64,000 bases of DNA from Arthrobacter sp. H35-D1 (GTDB lineage: Bacteria > Actinomycetota > Actinomycetes > Actinomycetales > Micrococcaceae), in NCBI RefSeq assembly GCF_030063185.1, contig NZ_JASISP010000002.1, positions 1 through 64,000 of the forward strand, written 5' to 3'. The position numbers were made by a program, and so were the translations under genes. The notes under the pieces were generated by a model. It searched no databases. It saw nothing but the letters and a program-made list of their open reading frames with translations, and was not told the origin of the DNA. This document shows, in pieces, positions 8,704 through 19,685 of the stretch (its first letter is position 1; each line of letters opens with the position of its first letter).

Positions 8704-11373
8704 TCAAAACTGCCACGAATCCAGTCCCGTATTTGCTATTTCTGTTCTGTCGGATATTCCAAGCTTGGCAAATATGCGGTAAAGGTGGCCTTCGACCGTC
8801 CGCAGCGAAAGGCCAAAGGCCGCGGCGATATCCCTGTTGCTGGCGCCTCCATGGACCAATGCCGCCACTTTCCGTTCGCGCCGGGTCAACTGCGGCCCAC
8901 TGCCCAACCGTTCCGACAGAGGAATGTGCCCGTGGACCAACCCGGCCAGGCGGCGTTTGGCCAGCCGCTGGGCGTTGTGGAGGCGGTTTCGGTCCCCCCG
9001 TCGACTCAGGAGGGTCACCGCGTTGGCCGCGCTCCAGGCGGCCTCCAGTTCCCGACCCTGGCCCTGTGCCTCATCGCTGAAAGCCAAAAGTGCCGTGGCG
9101 TCCCTGTCTGAGATTGCCATGGCGTAGGCAGCTGCATATTTCGCGGCCTGGCCTTCGCACCGCAGCGCAACTGCTTTCAGGCGCAGGGCCAAACCCAGGT
9201 CGCCGGCATGAATACCCAGCCTCAACACCTCCATTTCCACATGGAGCATGCCCAGGGCTGCAGCTTCATCTGCGACCCGGCGCAGACTCGGGCGCGGATT
9301 TCCCTCGAACATGCCTCGCGCTGCAAGCAGGTAGGCACGGGATCGCAGGCGCGTCGCAACGTCACGCCCCGGGGCGGCAGCCTCATACAACGTCGCGTAC
9401 TTCTCCGCGACCGATTCCCTCCCCAGCACCGACGCAGTGTAGGCCGTGGCAGCCAGCCCCAAGGGCAAATCGTTTCCCGGATCTGAGACCTGCAACGCAG
9501 CGACCGCCTGCATGAGTTTGTGCAGGCCGTCATTCATGGCTCCTTGGCCAATATCGCCAAGTCCTTTTGCCAAGTGAATGGTTCCACCGTAAACAAGCAG
9601 CGACAGCGAGTGGCGCTCCGCCTCTTGGTTGACGAAGCGGCACAGTTCATCGAATTGTCCTGCATGCCACAGGGCCGAAAGGTGGCGGCGGGTCACAAAT
9701 TCGTGCAACTGGGCCAATCGCCCGTCGCCCTGTGCCAACAGCTGTGTGGCGAGGGCTGATGATTTGAGTGCCTCAACCGCCCGTCCGGTTGCCGTCCTCG
9801 CCTCGCACAGAAGCGTTGCCGAGACAACGCCGTTCACAGTTCCGGCAACTGCGGAGTTCTGGAGCTCCACCAGCTCCTGTTCCGTGCCTTGGTAGTTTCC
9901 CTGCGTGTGCATTCCCTGGATTTCAAGCAGGCGAAGACCCGTGTGATGTTCTGCGCGCTCGGAGTCTCCATGGAAGGCTCCGCTGCGCTCAAGCCTGTGC
10001 ACGGCCTCCCGCCAGGAGACAACCAGCTCGGCGATGGCAGCGGTTTCCAGCCCGGGGCGCAATCCCACATGCCCGCAGACCCCGGCAGCCAGTTGGACAG
10101 TCTCAGGATCCGAGGACTGCTCCAGTATCTCGGTGATCATAAGGGAGAAACGCCTGCGATCGCCGCGCCACAGCATGGCTTTGGCCGTCTCCAGCCGGGC
10201 ACCGCCGCTCAGCCCCGGCGACGTCACCGCGGCAGCCGCCCGTTCGGCCACATCGGACAAGAAATGCTCGTTGCCCTGTTGGGCCGCCAGCAAGGCAACA
10301 CTGTCAGGGATCTGAAGCCCCGCTTCCAGCGCCCAGCCCACGTGGCGGACAAGGCTCTCTCCACGTTCGCGGTTTAGATCCACCTTCGCAAGCAGGCGAC
10401 GCCGCAAGAACAGGCTTCTGGCCGTCGGGAGGAGTTGGGCAGCAACCGCGCCCATGCGCGGGCTGGAGAAGCAGACGCGACGCGAGGGTACCTTGGAAAT
10501 GACAATGAGCCGGGCTTCCTCCAAGTCATCGACGGCGGCCCTGTCCGCCACTTGGTAGAGCGTTTCCAAATCAAGGCTTCCCGCCAACGCAACATGCTCC
10601 AAGGCGTCTCGTGACGTTCCGGCAAGCTGCTGCAGCTGCGTCCCGACCGAGTCCCTCATCCGAGAAGTTGAGCCACTCGGGATCCGGGCAAGAAGCCAGA
10701 CGCCGTCGACTTCAACCAGGTCACCACTGTTGCGTGCGTGGCTGATGAGTTCCAGCAAGTACAACGGGTTCCCGTCCGCGAGGCGACATAACATGGCGTT
10801 CGTCCCGGGAAACACCTGTTGCCCCAGGACGCGCAAGCAAAGTTCGTGCATGGTTTCCGGGGACAGCGGCGTCATTTCAAGGAACTTGAGCAGTCCGTCG
10901 GAACACATCGCCCACAGTTCGGCGGGGGCAGCCGGAAAGGGCGAGCAAAGGAAGATGAACTTTGTTCCACTGGCCACCGCCAATTGGGCCAAAAGGGCGG
11001 CGCTGTGTTCGTCAAGGAACTGGGCGTCTTCAATCACGAGCACGGCGCATTCATTGGCCTCGGTCCGGAGTGCAGCAGCCAGGGTTTTCAGGACCGCCTT
11101 TGGCGAGTCCCCGTGCTCCATCGGCAGCCCTGCAAGAAAGGGTGCCAGCGCTCCATACGGTTCGCCCGAGAGCACCGGGGAGGCAAAAGCATGAAAACCC
11201 CGCAGTCTCCCCTGGCCAAGCTCCAGCACAGCCGCAGCCACGGTGGTCTTGCCCATTCCGGGATCGGCCATGATCAAAGAGCCGTGCCAGTCCGGGCCCC
11301 GAAGTGAATTCATCACTTCGTCGATGATGTCGCGCCGGCCAAGGAGCGCTTCCGGCAATTCGCTGTTTCTCAT
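8704..11373 (-). CDS. Giant LuxR-family regulator with AAA/NTPase domain (LAL-like), second of pair 1
   Basis: An 889-residue regulator of the large ATP-binding LuxR type. An N-terminal P-loop (DPGMGKTT near 36-43) and a Walker B-like VLVIEDAQFLDE near 112 form the ATPase; a long helical middle is probably a TPR-like sensor; the C-terminus is a LuxR helix-turn-helix (LTRRERKVAALVHGG...NRDIAAAFGLSLRTVEGHLYRIFAKLGI). The signal sensed is unknown; maltotriose-type activators such as MalT have this architecture. The ATG overlaps the stop of the upstream regulator as ATGA, so the two are made together. It probably controls the EPS genes around it. A hairpin terminator follows. Confidence 0.9.
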   Translation of the reverse strand: MRNSELPEALLGRRDIIDEVMNSLRGPDWHGSLIMADPGMGKTTVAAAVLELGQGRLRGFHAFASPVLSGEPYGALAPFLAGLPMEHGDSPKAVLKTLAAALRTEANECAVLVIEDAQFLDEHSAALLAQLAVASGTKFIFLCSPFPAAPAELWAMCSDGLLKFLEMTPLSPETMHELCLRVLGQQVFPGTNAMLCRLADGNPLYLLELISHARNSGDLVEVDGVWLLARIPSGSTSRMRDSVGTQLQQLAGTSRDALEHVALAGSLDLETLYQVADRAAVDDLEEARLIVISKVPSRRVCFSSPRMGAVAAQLLPTARSLFLRRRLLAKVDLNRERGESLVRHVGWALEAGLQIPDSVALLAAQQGNEHFLSDVAERAAAAVTSPGLSGGARLETAKAMLWRGDRRRFSLMITEILEQSSDPETVQLAAGVCGHVGLRPGLETAAIAELVVSWREAVHRLERSGAFHGDSERAEHHTGLRLLEIQGMHTQGNYQGTEQELVELQNSAVAGTVNGVVSATLLCEARTATGRAVEALKSSALATQLLAQGDGRLAQLHEFVTRRHLSALWHAGQFDELCRFVNQEAERHSLSLLVYGGTIHLAKGLGDIGQGAMNDGLHKLMQAVAALQVSDPGNDLPLGLAATAYTASVLGRESVAEKYATLYEAAAPGRDVATRLRSRAYLLAARGMFEGNPRPSLRRVADEAAALGMLHVEMEVLRLGIHAGDLGLALRLKAVALRCEGQAAKYAAAYAMAISDRDATALLAFSDEAQGQGRELEAAWSAANAVTLLSRRGDRNRLHNAQRLAKRRLAGLVHGHIPLSERLGSGPQLTRRERKVAALVHGGASNRDIAAAFGLSLRTVEGHLYRIFAKLGISDRTEIANTGLDSWQF

Positions 11374-14078
11374 GACCTGTCCCCCACAACCTGCTCAAGA
11401 ACGACTGCCAGGTCAGAACGGTCGGAAATGCGCAACTTCCCAAAAATCTGGTACAAATGTCCTTCGACAGTTCGGATGGACACGTGGAGACTGATGGCGA
11501 TTTCCTTGTTGCTCGCACCGCTCGCCGCCAATTTGGCGATTTCCAATTGTCGAGCCGTGAGCGGCTGTTTGTCACCTGCCCGCAGGCTGCTGATATCCAT
11601 GTTCCGCCGACTCGTTTCCAAACGGGCGGCCAGACTGCGGCGTTGATACAGATCCAAGGTCCCCAGCGCCAGGCCCATTTCAGCCGCGTCGACGACGGCT
11701 GCATCGTTGCCCGCATCCGCGGCGAGCTCCGCAGCAAGGGCGAGAAGTCCGGCGTCGCCCTTCAGGGTACCCTCGGCCAGTGCACGGTAAAACGAACACG
11801 GGCCATCAACGAATTGCTCGGTCGCAGCCAACAACTTCCCGGCCACGCCGACCGCACCGAGCCTCAAGGCAAGACCCAACGACACCATTTCCCAATGGTT
11901 CCGCCCGGAGTCCCTGTCGGCCTCGGACAGGGACAGCAATTGGGTGACGCTGCCGTCGCGGTCCCCTGACATTCCCCTGGCCGCCAGTTCAAAGTGGCGC
12001 CCCATCCGCTCCACAAGCCACGGTGCGGCAGCGCCGCAGCCGCCCAATTCCGCAAGGTACCTGCGGCACGAATCGACGTCGCCGGACAGCGCAGACGCGT
12101 AGGCCGCCGCAGAGAGAGCCAGCGCCAGAGCCCCGCACTGGTCTTTCAGGCGCAACTGCGCAAGCTCTGGCCTCAGGAGAGACAGGCAATGCTCGCCGTG
12201 CCCCCTGGCAGCGGCGAGTATTGGCAGGGCCAGATCAGCGAAGACCGTGCCATGGACCGCGACTTCCTGGGCCATGCTCCGGCCATGGAACCCACGGGCC
12301 GATTCTTCTGCAGCGTCAAGCCTTCCCGCTATCAAGTAGGTGAAGAACAGAAGCTCCCGAACCTGTTCCGTTCCTGCCGGCGCGGCATCGACTTGGTCCA
12401 GTGCCGCCGTCAGCCCGTCGGCGAGCTCGAGAGCCTTGTCGATGTGGCCTGCTGCAGCCGTGGCCAGGCTCAGCTGGCCGCCAAGCATCAGGGCGTTGGA
12501 TCCCGCATGCTGTGTTTCGGCCAACATACAGTGGTTGAGCTCGTCAAGAACGGAAGAATAATTGCCCGACCACCAGGCCGCCCCCACCCCGGCGAGTGCC
12601 AATTGGCTGCGGAGCGGGCCAATGCCCGCTCCTGTTGGAACGATCCCGCGATCCTGGGGGTCGGGGTAGAGTTCCGTGCGGACTTTATCCAAGTTCGCAT
12701 CCGCTTCCTGCCAGGTCTCCCTCGAGGTCACAAGCATGCTGGTCTCCGCCAGCTGGAGCTCCACCCAGCTATCGAGGGTGGGTTCCTCGTGTGTGGAGCA
12801 GTAGAAGGACCTGAGCACATCATGAACAGCGGAAACTTCGCCCAGGATCATGTGAGAGCGGACTTGTTCGACTGTCACGGATGTCAATTTAACCCCAGGA
12901 TCCTGCGACGCCAGCAGCCACAATGCCTGCCGCGGCCGCATCCTGTTGTTCTCCGTTCGGGCGGCGGCCGCCAGCGCCACGCCGTCGCCCGCCGGCTGGC
13001 CGCACTCCAGCGACCAGACCGCCATGCCCACGGCAGCTGGGCTGGATTCCTGCGCCCTGGGCAAGTGCAAGTTGACCGCCTCCCACAAGTCACGGCTACG
13101 TCCTGCCGGAACCCTGCTGCGGACAACACGGGCCAGCAGCGGACTGCCGGTCCGGACTATGTGCCCGGTATCGATCCTGAGGAGGCCCTTTTGCTCCAAG
13201 GCATCAATTTCATCGCCCTCCACCAGGGCCAGCAGGGTATTGATGGGAATTCCCCCTGCCAAGGCAACGATTTCCAGGGTTCGGGCCTCCGCAGAACTGA
13301 GCCTGCCCAATTGCTTCGCGAACAACCTTGCAGGGATTCGTTCGTCTTCTTCAACCGACTCATCCAGACACCAGACGCCGTCACCACTCACAAGGGCCCC
13401 TGACTTTTGCATGTCTTCCGCGAGCACGCCCAGATAAAATGGATCCCCCCCACTGGCATTCCACAACCTCCGCCCGGCAAGTCGGGACAGGCTTCCGCCC
13501 AAGCGTGCTTCAAGTGCATTGATTGCCTCAAGAAAAGACAACGGCTCCACCGCCAGCTGCCTGGCGCTACCATCCTTCACAAGGTCGGAAAGTTCCCGGG
13601 GCAGGAAGCGGGAGGCCGCGCATGTCAAGAGCAGGCGGACGGCGCCTACCCTGGCCAGTTGGGCAAGGATGACGGCAGAGCGTCCGTCCAAATCGTTGGC
13701 GTTGTCGACATAAAGGCAGACGGCCTTCCCTTCGGCCATGCATTCCAAACGCCGTCGAGTTGCCGCCAACACCTGGACCGGGTTGTTGGCGTTCCCCCGG
13801 CCCTCCTCCCACAGAAAAACAGCCAAGGCCCCATAGGGTTCTTTCGACGTGTGTGCGCTGGTGTGGAGTCGGATCACGTGCAAGTCGGGTTGCAGACGCT
13901 TGACAGCTCCAGCAGCCAAGTGGCTCTTGCCAATCCCAGACTCCCCCGTCAGCACGACGCTCTTCCCCGCGCCCTCCGTTCCATCGCCTTCACCTTGAGG
14001 CTTCAGCGCCTCAACAATCTCCGCGACAACAGATTCCCGACCACTGACAATCCACTGCATCGACACAGAATTCCGCAC
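11370..14078 (-). CDS. Giant LuxR-family regulator with AAA/NTPase domain, first of pair 1
   Basis: A 902-residue paralogue of the gene it overlaps. An intact P-loop (GESGIGKSH) opens the ATPase region, a Walker B-like LYVDNANDLDG follows, then a long helical segment and a LuxR helix-turn-helix (LTARQLEIAKLAASGASNKEIAISLHVSIRTVEGHLYQIFGKLRISDRSDL). GTG at 14078 is chosen because GGGGAG stands five bases ahead; the frame is open further up to 14219 but with an unlikely, Cys-rich sequence. ATG at 14060 is a second choice. Recognition-helix residues RTVEGHLY are the same in all four regulators of the window, suggesting overlapping DNA sites. A candidate dyad lies about 215 bases upstream. Confidence 0.88.
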   Translation of the reverse strand: MRNSVSMQWIVSGRESVVAEIVEALKPQGEGDGTEGAGKSVVLTGESGIGKSHLAAGAVKRLQPDLHVIRLHTSAHTSKEPYGALAVFLWEEGRGNANNPVQVLAATRRRLECMAEGKAVCLYVDNANDLDGRSAVILAQLARVGAVRLLLTCAASRFLPRELSDLVKDGSARQLAVEPLSFLEAINALEARLGGSLSRLAGRRLWNASGGDPFYLGVLAEDMQKSGALVSGDGVWCLDESVEEDERIPARLFAKQLGRLSSAEARTLEIVALAGGIPINTLLALVEGDEIDALEQKGLLRIDTGHIVRTGSPLLARVVRSRVPAGRSRDLWEAVNLHLPRAQESSPAAVGMAVWSLECGQPAGDGVALAAAARTENNRMRPRQALWLLASQDPGVKLTSVTVEQVRSHMILGEVSAVHDVLRSFYCSTHEEPTLDSWVELQLAETSMLVTSRETWQEADANLDKVRTELYPDPQDRGIVPTGAGIGPLRSQLALAGVGAAWWSGNYSSVLDELNHCMLAETQHAGSNALMLGGQLSLATAAAGHIDKALELADGLTAALDQVDAAPAGTEQVRELLFFTYLIAGRLDAAEESARGFHGRSMAQEVAVHGTVFADLALPILAAARGHGEHCLSLLRPELAQLRLKDQCGALALALSAAAYASALSGDVDSCRRYLAELGGCGAAAPWLVERMGRHFELAARGMSGDRDGSVTQLLSLSEADRDSGRNHWEMVSLGLALRLGAVGVAGKLLAATEQFVDGPCSFYRALAEGTLKGDAGLLALAAELAADAGNDAAVVDAAEMGLALGTLDLYQRRSLAARLETSRRNMDISSLRAGDKQPLTARQLEIAKLAASGASNKEIAISLHVSIRTVEGHLYQIFGKLRISDRSDLAVVLEQVVGDRS

Positions 14079-14786
14079 GAACGCTCCCCATTGGTATTTA
14101 GACACCAAATACTGCTTGCAAGTCACAGCGGTGCCGCCGCACCATGGGTGGCTGCGGCGGCACCAGTCAACATTGCCAGCACATCTGAAAGTCATTGAGA
14201 CACAAAAAAATTCAAACACTTCCGGCAGGCCCGGCCCCAGTGGTCGGTTTCTGCCAATGCCTCACGGTATCCAGCGGTATTTTCGTTTACACGAGTGCTG
14301 GCCACTCGTATTTGGCACCGGGGCTACTCGACTACGCCTGCGAGTACTCATTTTGGACGTGCGCCAAGCAGGCAAGGTGACTGTGGCAGGGTGGCCGCTC
14401 GAGGCTCAATGGCAACAACACTCGGTTCCGGTTGCCGTGGCACCTGCTGTCATGAGGGAGCACACTTCCATGGCACAGCCGGGAAACACAAGCAGACATG
14501 GTTGGGCCAGGAAGTTCCATGCTCCGAGTAGCAAAGCAAGTAGCAATCGGGATACTCGGCGGGACGGAACCGGCCTTTTCGCATTCCAGATGAAACAGTC
14601 GAGTGGTCAACACCCGTGTTTGTGCCGTCGGAAAACGATTTACTAGAGCTACGTACACCGGCAATTGCTGCGCTGGAGAGCTGAAATCGGCTCGCTGGCA
14701 CATGCTGGCGTCGTTCCCCGATGGGGCCCCACACCAGAGCTCAGGTCAACAACTTGGACTTCATGGCGACCCGACCCATCAAAACT
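14079..14786. other. Long non-coding region upstream of LuxR pair 1
   Basis: About 700 bases without a supported gene; the open frames on either strand lack recognisable products and ribosome sites. It holds the dyad at 14292-14308, an inverted TACTCG-N10-CGAGTA at 14325-14346, and AGTACTCATTTTG at 14343-14355, which recurs almost unchanged at 39205-39218. Such clustering suggests a regulatory region for the regulators themselves. Confidence 0.5.
14292..14308. promoter_or_regulatory. Candidate LuxR operator dyad CGAGT-N7-ACTCG
   Basis: CGAGTGCTGGCCACTCG is a perfect inverted repeat with a 7-bp spacer, sharing GCT at the spacer start with the site at 3388. Further half-sites (ACTCG at 14326, CGAGT at 14341) follow within 40 bases. 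It stands upstream of the first LuxR gene, so it could mediate autoregulation. Confidence 0.45.
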
Positions 14787-14818
14787 GCACGGTGATGCCA
14801 CTGTTGTCATCACCGTGC
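14787..14818 (-). terminator. Rho-independent terminator downstream of rmlA
   Basis: GCACGGTGATG and its exact complement form an 11-bp stem with a 10-base loop; on the minus strand the stem is followed by AGTTTTG. It lies about 70 bases after the rmlA stop, with the 60-nt palindromic element between. Confidence 0.7.
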
Positions 14819-14826
14819 CCCCGATC

Positions 14827-14886
14827 GGAGCCGGCGGCGGATAGGCCTCTTGAGACCCAGGCCTTCCCCCAGCCGTCGTCGGCTCC
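14827..14886. repeat. 60-nt palindromic element, copy 1
   Basis: Read on the minus strand this is 53/60 identical to 38891-38950 on the plus strand. It folds into a long outer GC stem (GGAGCCG.../...CGGCTCC), an internal loop with CTGGGGGA on one side, and an inner stem AGGCCT/AGGCCT. The inner-stem pair A-T of copy 2 is G-C here, a compensatory change. It begins four bases beyond the rmlA stop. It may be a mobile palindromic repeat or a structured RNA; I do not recognise a known family. Confidence 0.6.
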
Positions 14887-14889
14887 CCT

Positions 14890-15750
14890 TTAGTCCAAAA
14901 GCTCAAGCAGGTAGCTGCCGTAGCCGCTCTTGACGAGCTTTTCAGCCCGCTGCCGCAAATCGTTGTCACTGAGGAAGCCCATGCGCCAGGCAACTTCCTC
15001 CGGTGCGCCAATTTTCAAGCCCTGGCGGTTTTCCACCGTTCGGACAAAGGTGGAGGCATCGTTGAGGTCGCTGAAAGTTCCCGTGTCCAACCAGGCCGTG
15101 CCGCGCGGAAGCAGTTCAACATGCAACTCACCACGGTCAAGGTAGGCGCTGTTGACATCGGTGATCTCCAATTCTCCACGGGCGGAAGGCTTGAGGTTCC
15201 TGGCAATGTCGATGACGTCGTTGTCATAAAAATACAGCCCAGGGACAGCGTAATTGCTGCGCGGTTTCTTCGGCTTTTCCTCCAGCGAGACAACTTTCCC
15301 TTCAGCATCAAATTCCACTACACCGTAGGCGCTGGGGTCCTTGACCCAATACCCAAAAATGGAGCCGCCGGTGAGGTACTCGTGCTTTTGCAATTGGGTG
15401 CCCATACCGTGGCCGTAAAAGATGTTGTCGCCCAGCACCAAGGCCACTGTTTCGTGGCCAATATGGTCCGCGCCGAGCACAAAGGCCTGCGCCAGACCGT
15501 CCGGGGAGGGCTGCTGGACATAGCTGAGATTCACCCCGAACTGGGAGCCGTCGCCCAGCAGGCGCTGGAAGGCTCCTGCTTCGTGGGGCGTGGTGATGAT
15601 CAAGATGTCCCTGATGCCGGCCAGAATCAGTGTGGACAAGGGGTAATAGATCATCGGCTTGTCATAGACAGGGACAAGTTGCTTGCTGATGCCCAAAGTG
15701 ATCGGATGCAGGCGGCTGCCCGTCCCTCCGGCGAGAATGATGCCACGCAT
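14890..15750 (-). CDS. rmlA: Glucose-1-phosphate thymidylyltransferase
   Basis: A 286-residue cytoplasmic enzyme making dTDP-glucose from dTTP and glucose 1-phosphate, the first step of dTDP-L-rhamnose synthesis. The N-terminal nucleotide site [16 protein letters not shown], the [17 protein letters not shown] block (21-38 region) and [10 protein letters not shown] are all intact, and the length is normal. TAGGACGG precedes the ATG. It is divergent from rmlB with only 50 bases between starts, so the two promoters must overlap. The 60-nt palindrome and a terminator follow the stop. Confidence 0.97.
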   Translation of the reverse strand: MRGIILAGGTGSRLHPITLGISKQLVPVYDKPMIYYPLSTLILAGIRDILIITTPHEAGAFQRLLGDGSQFGVNLSYVQQPSPDGLAQAFVLGADHIGHETVALVLGDNIFYGHGMGTQLQKHEYLTGGSIFGYWVKDPSAYGVVEFDAEGKVVSLEEKPKKPRSNYAVPGLYFYDNDVIDIARNLKPSARGELEITDVNSAYLDRGELHVELLPRGTAWLDTGTFSDLNDASTFVRTVENRQGLKIGAPEEVAWRMGFLSDNDLRQRAEKLVKSGYGSYLLELLD

Positions 15751-15764
15751 TGTTACCGTCCTAA

Positions 15765-16832
<1,068 letters not shown>

Positions 16833-18254
16833 ATGCCGGGCCCGGAGTTCGGCAAGCCCTTGGCCGCCCGCAGCACCCCCATCCCGGGCGTGCTGCTCCT
16901 TGACCTCCCCGTGCACGGGGACAACCGCGGCTGGTTCAAGGAAAACTGGCAGCGCGAAAAAATGAGGGCCGCAGGGCTGCCCGACTTTGGCCCCGTGCAA
17001 AACAACATTTCCTTCAACGAAAGTGCCGGCACCACCCGCGGCATCCACGCCGAGCCGTGGGACAAGTTTATTTCCGTCGCCACCGGGAGCGTGTTTGGGG
17101 CCTGGGTGGACCTGCGCGAAGGCCCCTCATTCGGGGCCACATTCACCGCCATTCTCGATCCTGCAACGGCCATTTTCATCCCCCGCGGGGTGGGCAACGC
17201 TTTCCAAACCCTCGAGCACAACACCGCCTACACCTACCTCGTCAACGACCACTGGTCGGCCGGCGCCCAGGGCCGCTACACGTTCTTGAACTTGTCCGAT
17301 CCCGCCGCCGCCATTCCCTGGCCCATCCCGTTGGAGCAGGCCGAGCTGTCCGAGAAGGACCGCGCCCACCCCTTCCTTGACGATGTTGCGCCCATGCAGC
17401 CGCGTAAGATCCTTGTGTTGGGTGCCAACGGCCAGTTGGGCCTGGCCCTGCGCCGGATGTATAGCGGGGCGGCGAACGTTGAGTTTGCCACCCGGACCGA
17501 GCTTGACCTCGCCGGGCCGGACCCCTTTGCCGAGTGGGATTTTTCCGAGTACGGCACCGTCATCAACGCGGCCGCCTACACCTCGGTGGATGCTGCGGAA
17601 ACCCCTGCCGGGCGGGCCGCGGCCTGGGCCGTGAACGTCTCGGCCGTTTCCGCCCTGGCCCGGCACTGCACCGAGCACCGCATCACGCTGGTGCACATTT
17701 CCAGCGACTACGTCTTTGACGGCCAGCTGAGCGAACACGGCGAAGACGAACCGTTTTCCCCGCTGGGCGTCTACGGGCAGAGCAAGGCGGCTGGCGACGC
17801 CGTGGTGGCCACAGTCCCGGCACACTACATCCTGCGCACCAGCTGGGTCATTGGCGAAGGAAGCAACTTTGTTGCCACCATGGCCTTGCTGGCCGCCCGG
17901 GGCATCCAGCCCTCGGTGGTCAACGACCAGTTCGGCCGCCTGACGTTCACCCGGGACATTGGCGCAGCCATCAAGCACCTGCTCGAAGTTGGCGCGCCTT
18001 TCGGCACGTACAACGTGAGCTGCTCGGGCCCCGTCCAGTCCTGGGCGAGCATCGCTGCGGACGTCTACGAAATCCTGGGCCACCGCCGCGATGCCGTCAC
18101 CGGGGTGAGCACTGCAGAATACTTTGCCGGCAAGGACGCCGCACCGCGGCCCGTGCACTCCGCCCTGGCACTGGGGAAGATTCAGGCCACCGGCTTCGAA
18201 ACACCTGCCCCGTCATGCCGACTACTTGAGTACCTCGACCAAGGCGGGCTCTGA
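16833..18254 (+). CDS. Bifunctional dTDP-4-dehydrorhamnose 3,5-epimerase / reductase fusion (RmlC-RmlD)
   Basis: A 473-residue fusion performing the last two steps to dTDP-L-rhamnose. Residues 1 to about 185 are an RmlC-type cupin: RGIHAEPWDKFISV contains the catalytic His and the conserved Lys, and NAFQTLEHNTAYTYLVND the Tyr. Residues from about 190 are an RmlD reductase: ILVLGANGQLG binds the dinucleotide, followed by INAAAYTSVDAAE, ISSDYVFDG and YGQSK. Similar fusions are known in actinobacteria, so it is not a sequencing artefact. The 4-base spacing to its neighbours and the TGATG overlap with the next ATG indicate tight coupling. Confidence 0.93.
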   Translation: MPGPEFGKPLAARSTPIPGVLLLDLPVHGDNRGWFKENWQREKMRAAGLPDFGPVQNNISFNESAGTTRGIHAEPWDKFISVATGSVFGAWVDLREGPSFGATFTAILDPATAIFIPRGVGNAFQTLEHNTAYTYLVNDHWSAGAQGRYTFLNLSDPAAAIPWPIPLEQAELSEKDRAHPFLDDVAPMQPRKILVLGANGQLGLALRRMYSGAANVEFATRTELDLAGPDPFAEWDFSEYGTVINAAAYTSVDAAETPAGRAAAWAVNVSAVSALARHCTEHRITLVHISSDYVFDGQLSEHGEDEPFSPLGVYGQSKAAGDAVVATVPAHYILRTSWVIGEGSNFVATMALLAARGIQPSVVNDQFGRLTFTRDIGAAIKHLLEVGAPFGTYNVSCSGPVQSWASIAADVYEILGHRRDAVTGVSTAEYFAGKDAAPRPVHSALALGKIQATGFETPAPSCRLLEYLDQGGL

Positions 18255-19450
18255 TGGCAAAGCTGCGGGCCGCCGTCGTTGGCGGGGGCATTGTGGGAGT
18301 GGCGGTGGCGCGCGAGCTCCTGCTCTCCGGCAAGGCAGCCGAGGTGGCCCTGTACGAAAAGGAACCCTCCCTGGCCGCCCACCAGACCGGGCGCAACTCC
18401 GGGGTGGTCCATGCAGGGCTGTACTACGAGCCCGGCGGACTCAAGGCCACGCTGTGCCGGCGCGGGGTGGGCCTGCTGCAGGAACTCACCGCACGGCGCA
18501 ATGTCCCGTACGAGGAGTGCGGGAAGGTGGTGGTGGCGCGCGACGACGTGGAGCTTGCCCGGCTGCGCACCCTTTTTGACCGGGCCGTGGCCAATGGCGT
18601 GCCCGGTGTGCGCATGATCGACGGCCCCGAGCTGCGGCGCATTGAACCGCACGCCCGGGGTATCGCCGCCCTGCACTCCCCCACCACGGCCATCACCAAC
18701 TACGCCGCGGCAACACGGGCCATGGCAGAGGATTTCACCGAGGCCGGCGGAACAATCTTCCTGGGCACCAGGGTCACCGGGATTGACGACGGCGGCACGC
18801 ACGTTTCGGTGCTCAGCGAAGCAGGCTCCAGTTCCTTCGACTTGGTGATCAATTGCGCCGGCCTGCAGTCCGACCGGCTGGCCAAAGCCTCCGGGGACTC
18901 GGCAAACCCGCGCATTGTGCCGTTCTTCGGCGCCTACTTTCTGCTGCGCGAGGACCGTCGCAGCCTTGTCAACGGCCTGATCTACCCCGTCCCGGACCCT
19001 CGCTACCCGTTCCTGGGCGTGCACCTGACGAAGCGAATCGACGGGGAAATCATGGTGGGGCCCAACGCTTTCCTGGCTGGCGGGCGTGAAGCGTACTCAG
19101 GGCTGGAACTGATGCCACGGGACCTTGCCGCAGTGGCAGGCTTCGGCGGGTTCTGGCGTTTTGCCGCCGGGAACATTCCAGCCGCCCTGCGTGAGGGGCG
19201 GACCGTGCTCAGCCGCAAGGCGTTCATCGAAGCGGCGCGGGCCTATGTGCCCGAGCTGGCAGTGGCCGACGTGGTTCCCGGCAGCCGCGGTATCCGCGCC
19301 CAGGCCATGAACGGCGACGGCAGCCTGGTGGACGACTTTGTCATCACCGGCAATTCACGCATCATGCATGTCCGCAACGCGCCCTCCCCCGGCGCCACCT
19401 CGTCCATGGCCATTGCCGAACACATCGTGGTGCTCGCCACCACCTGCTGA
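18254..19450 (+). CDS. lhgO: L-2-hydroxyglutarate oxidase-like FAD enzyme (LhgO family)
   Basis: A 398-residue FAD-dependent oxidoreductase of the DAO superfamily. VVGGGIVGVAVARELL binds FAD; HQTGRNSGVVHAGLYYEPG and YEECGKVVVA are signature blocks of LhgO, which oxidises L-2-hydroxyglutarate to 2-oxoglutarate and passes electrons to the quinone pool. The start codon overlaps the rmlCD stop (TGATG), so it is the last gene of the rhamnose operon, an unexpected place for a central-metabolism clean-up enzyme. A role on a related hydroxy acid or glycan precursor cannot be excluded. Confidence 0.88.
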   Translation: MAKLRAAVVGGGIVGVAVARELLLSGKAAEVALYEKEPSLAAHQTGRNSGVVHAGLYYEPGGLKATLCRRGVGLLQELTARRNVPYEECGKVVVARDDVELARLRTLFDRAVANGVPGVRMIDGPELRRIEPHARGIAALHSPTTAITNYAAATRAMAEDFTEAGGTIFLGTRVTGIDDGGTHVSVLSEAGSSSFDLVINCAGLQSDRLAKASGDSANPRIVPFFGAYFLLREDRRSLVNGLIYPVPDPRYPFLGVHLTKRIDGEIMVGPNAFLAGGREAYSGLELMPRDLAAVAGFGGFWRFAAGNIPAALREGRTVLSRKAFIEAARAYVPELAVADVVPGSRGIRAQAMNGDGSLVDDFVITGNSRIMHVRNAPSPGATSSMAIAEHIVVLATTC

Positions 19451-19685
19451 GCCCGCAGGCAAGTAGTTCGTCCAATTAATCTGAGTACCTACTGCGCTTT
19501 GTCGCGCCTTCCCACTCTAGTGAGAGCCTCCCCCGGGTTCTAAAGTCAGCTGGAGCTGGCCCGTCCGTCGTGCCCCCACGGGTTTTCCCCGTTCGTGGTT
19601 TCCTGAACGGGTCCGCCTCTGCGACAACTACTAGCACGGGGGTTTTGATGTGTAGCCGGACTTTTGAGCACTTGGCGGGCCAGTC

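Noticed and set aside
11994-13403. Long plus-strand open frame (469 codons) opposite a LuxR gene
   Set aside because: It is antisense to the 902-residue regulator, has low-complexity Gln/Arg/Pro composition, no recognisable domain and no ribosome site; high-GC DNA often leaves the opposite strand open.
14116-14646. Plus-strand frame of 176 codons in the region upstream of LuxR pair 1
   Set aside because: No recognisable product, overlaps the dyad cluster and the start of the regulator gene on the other strand.
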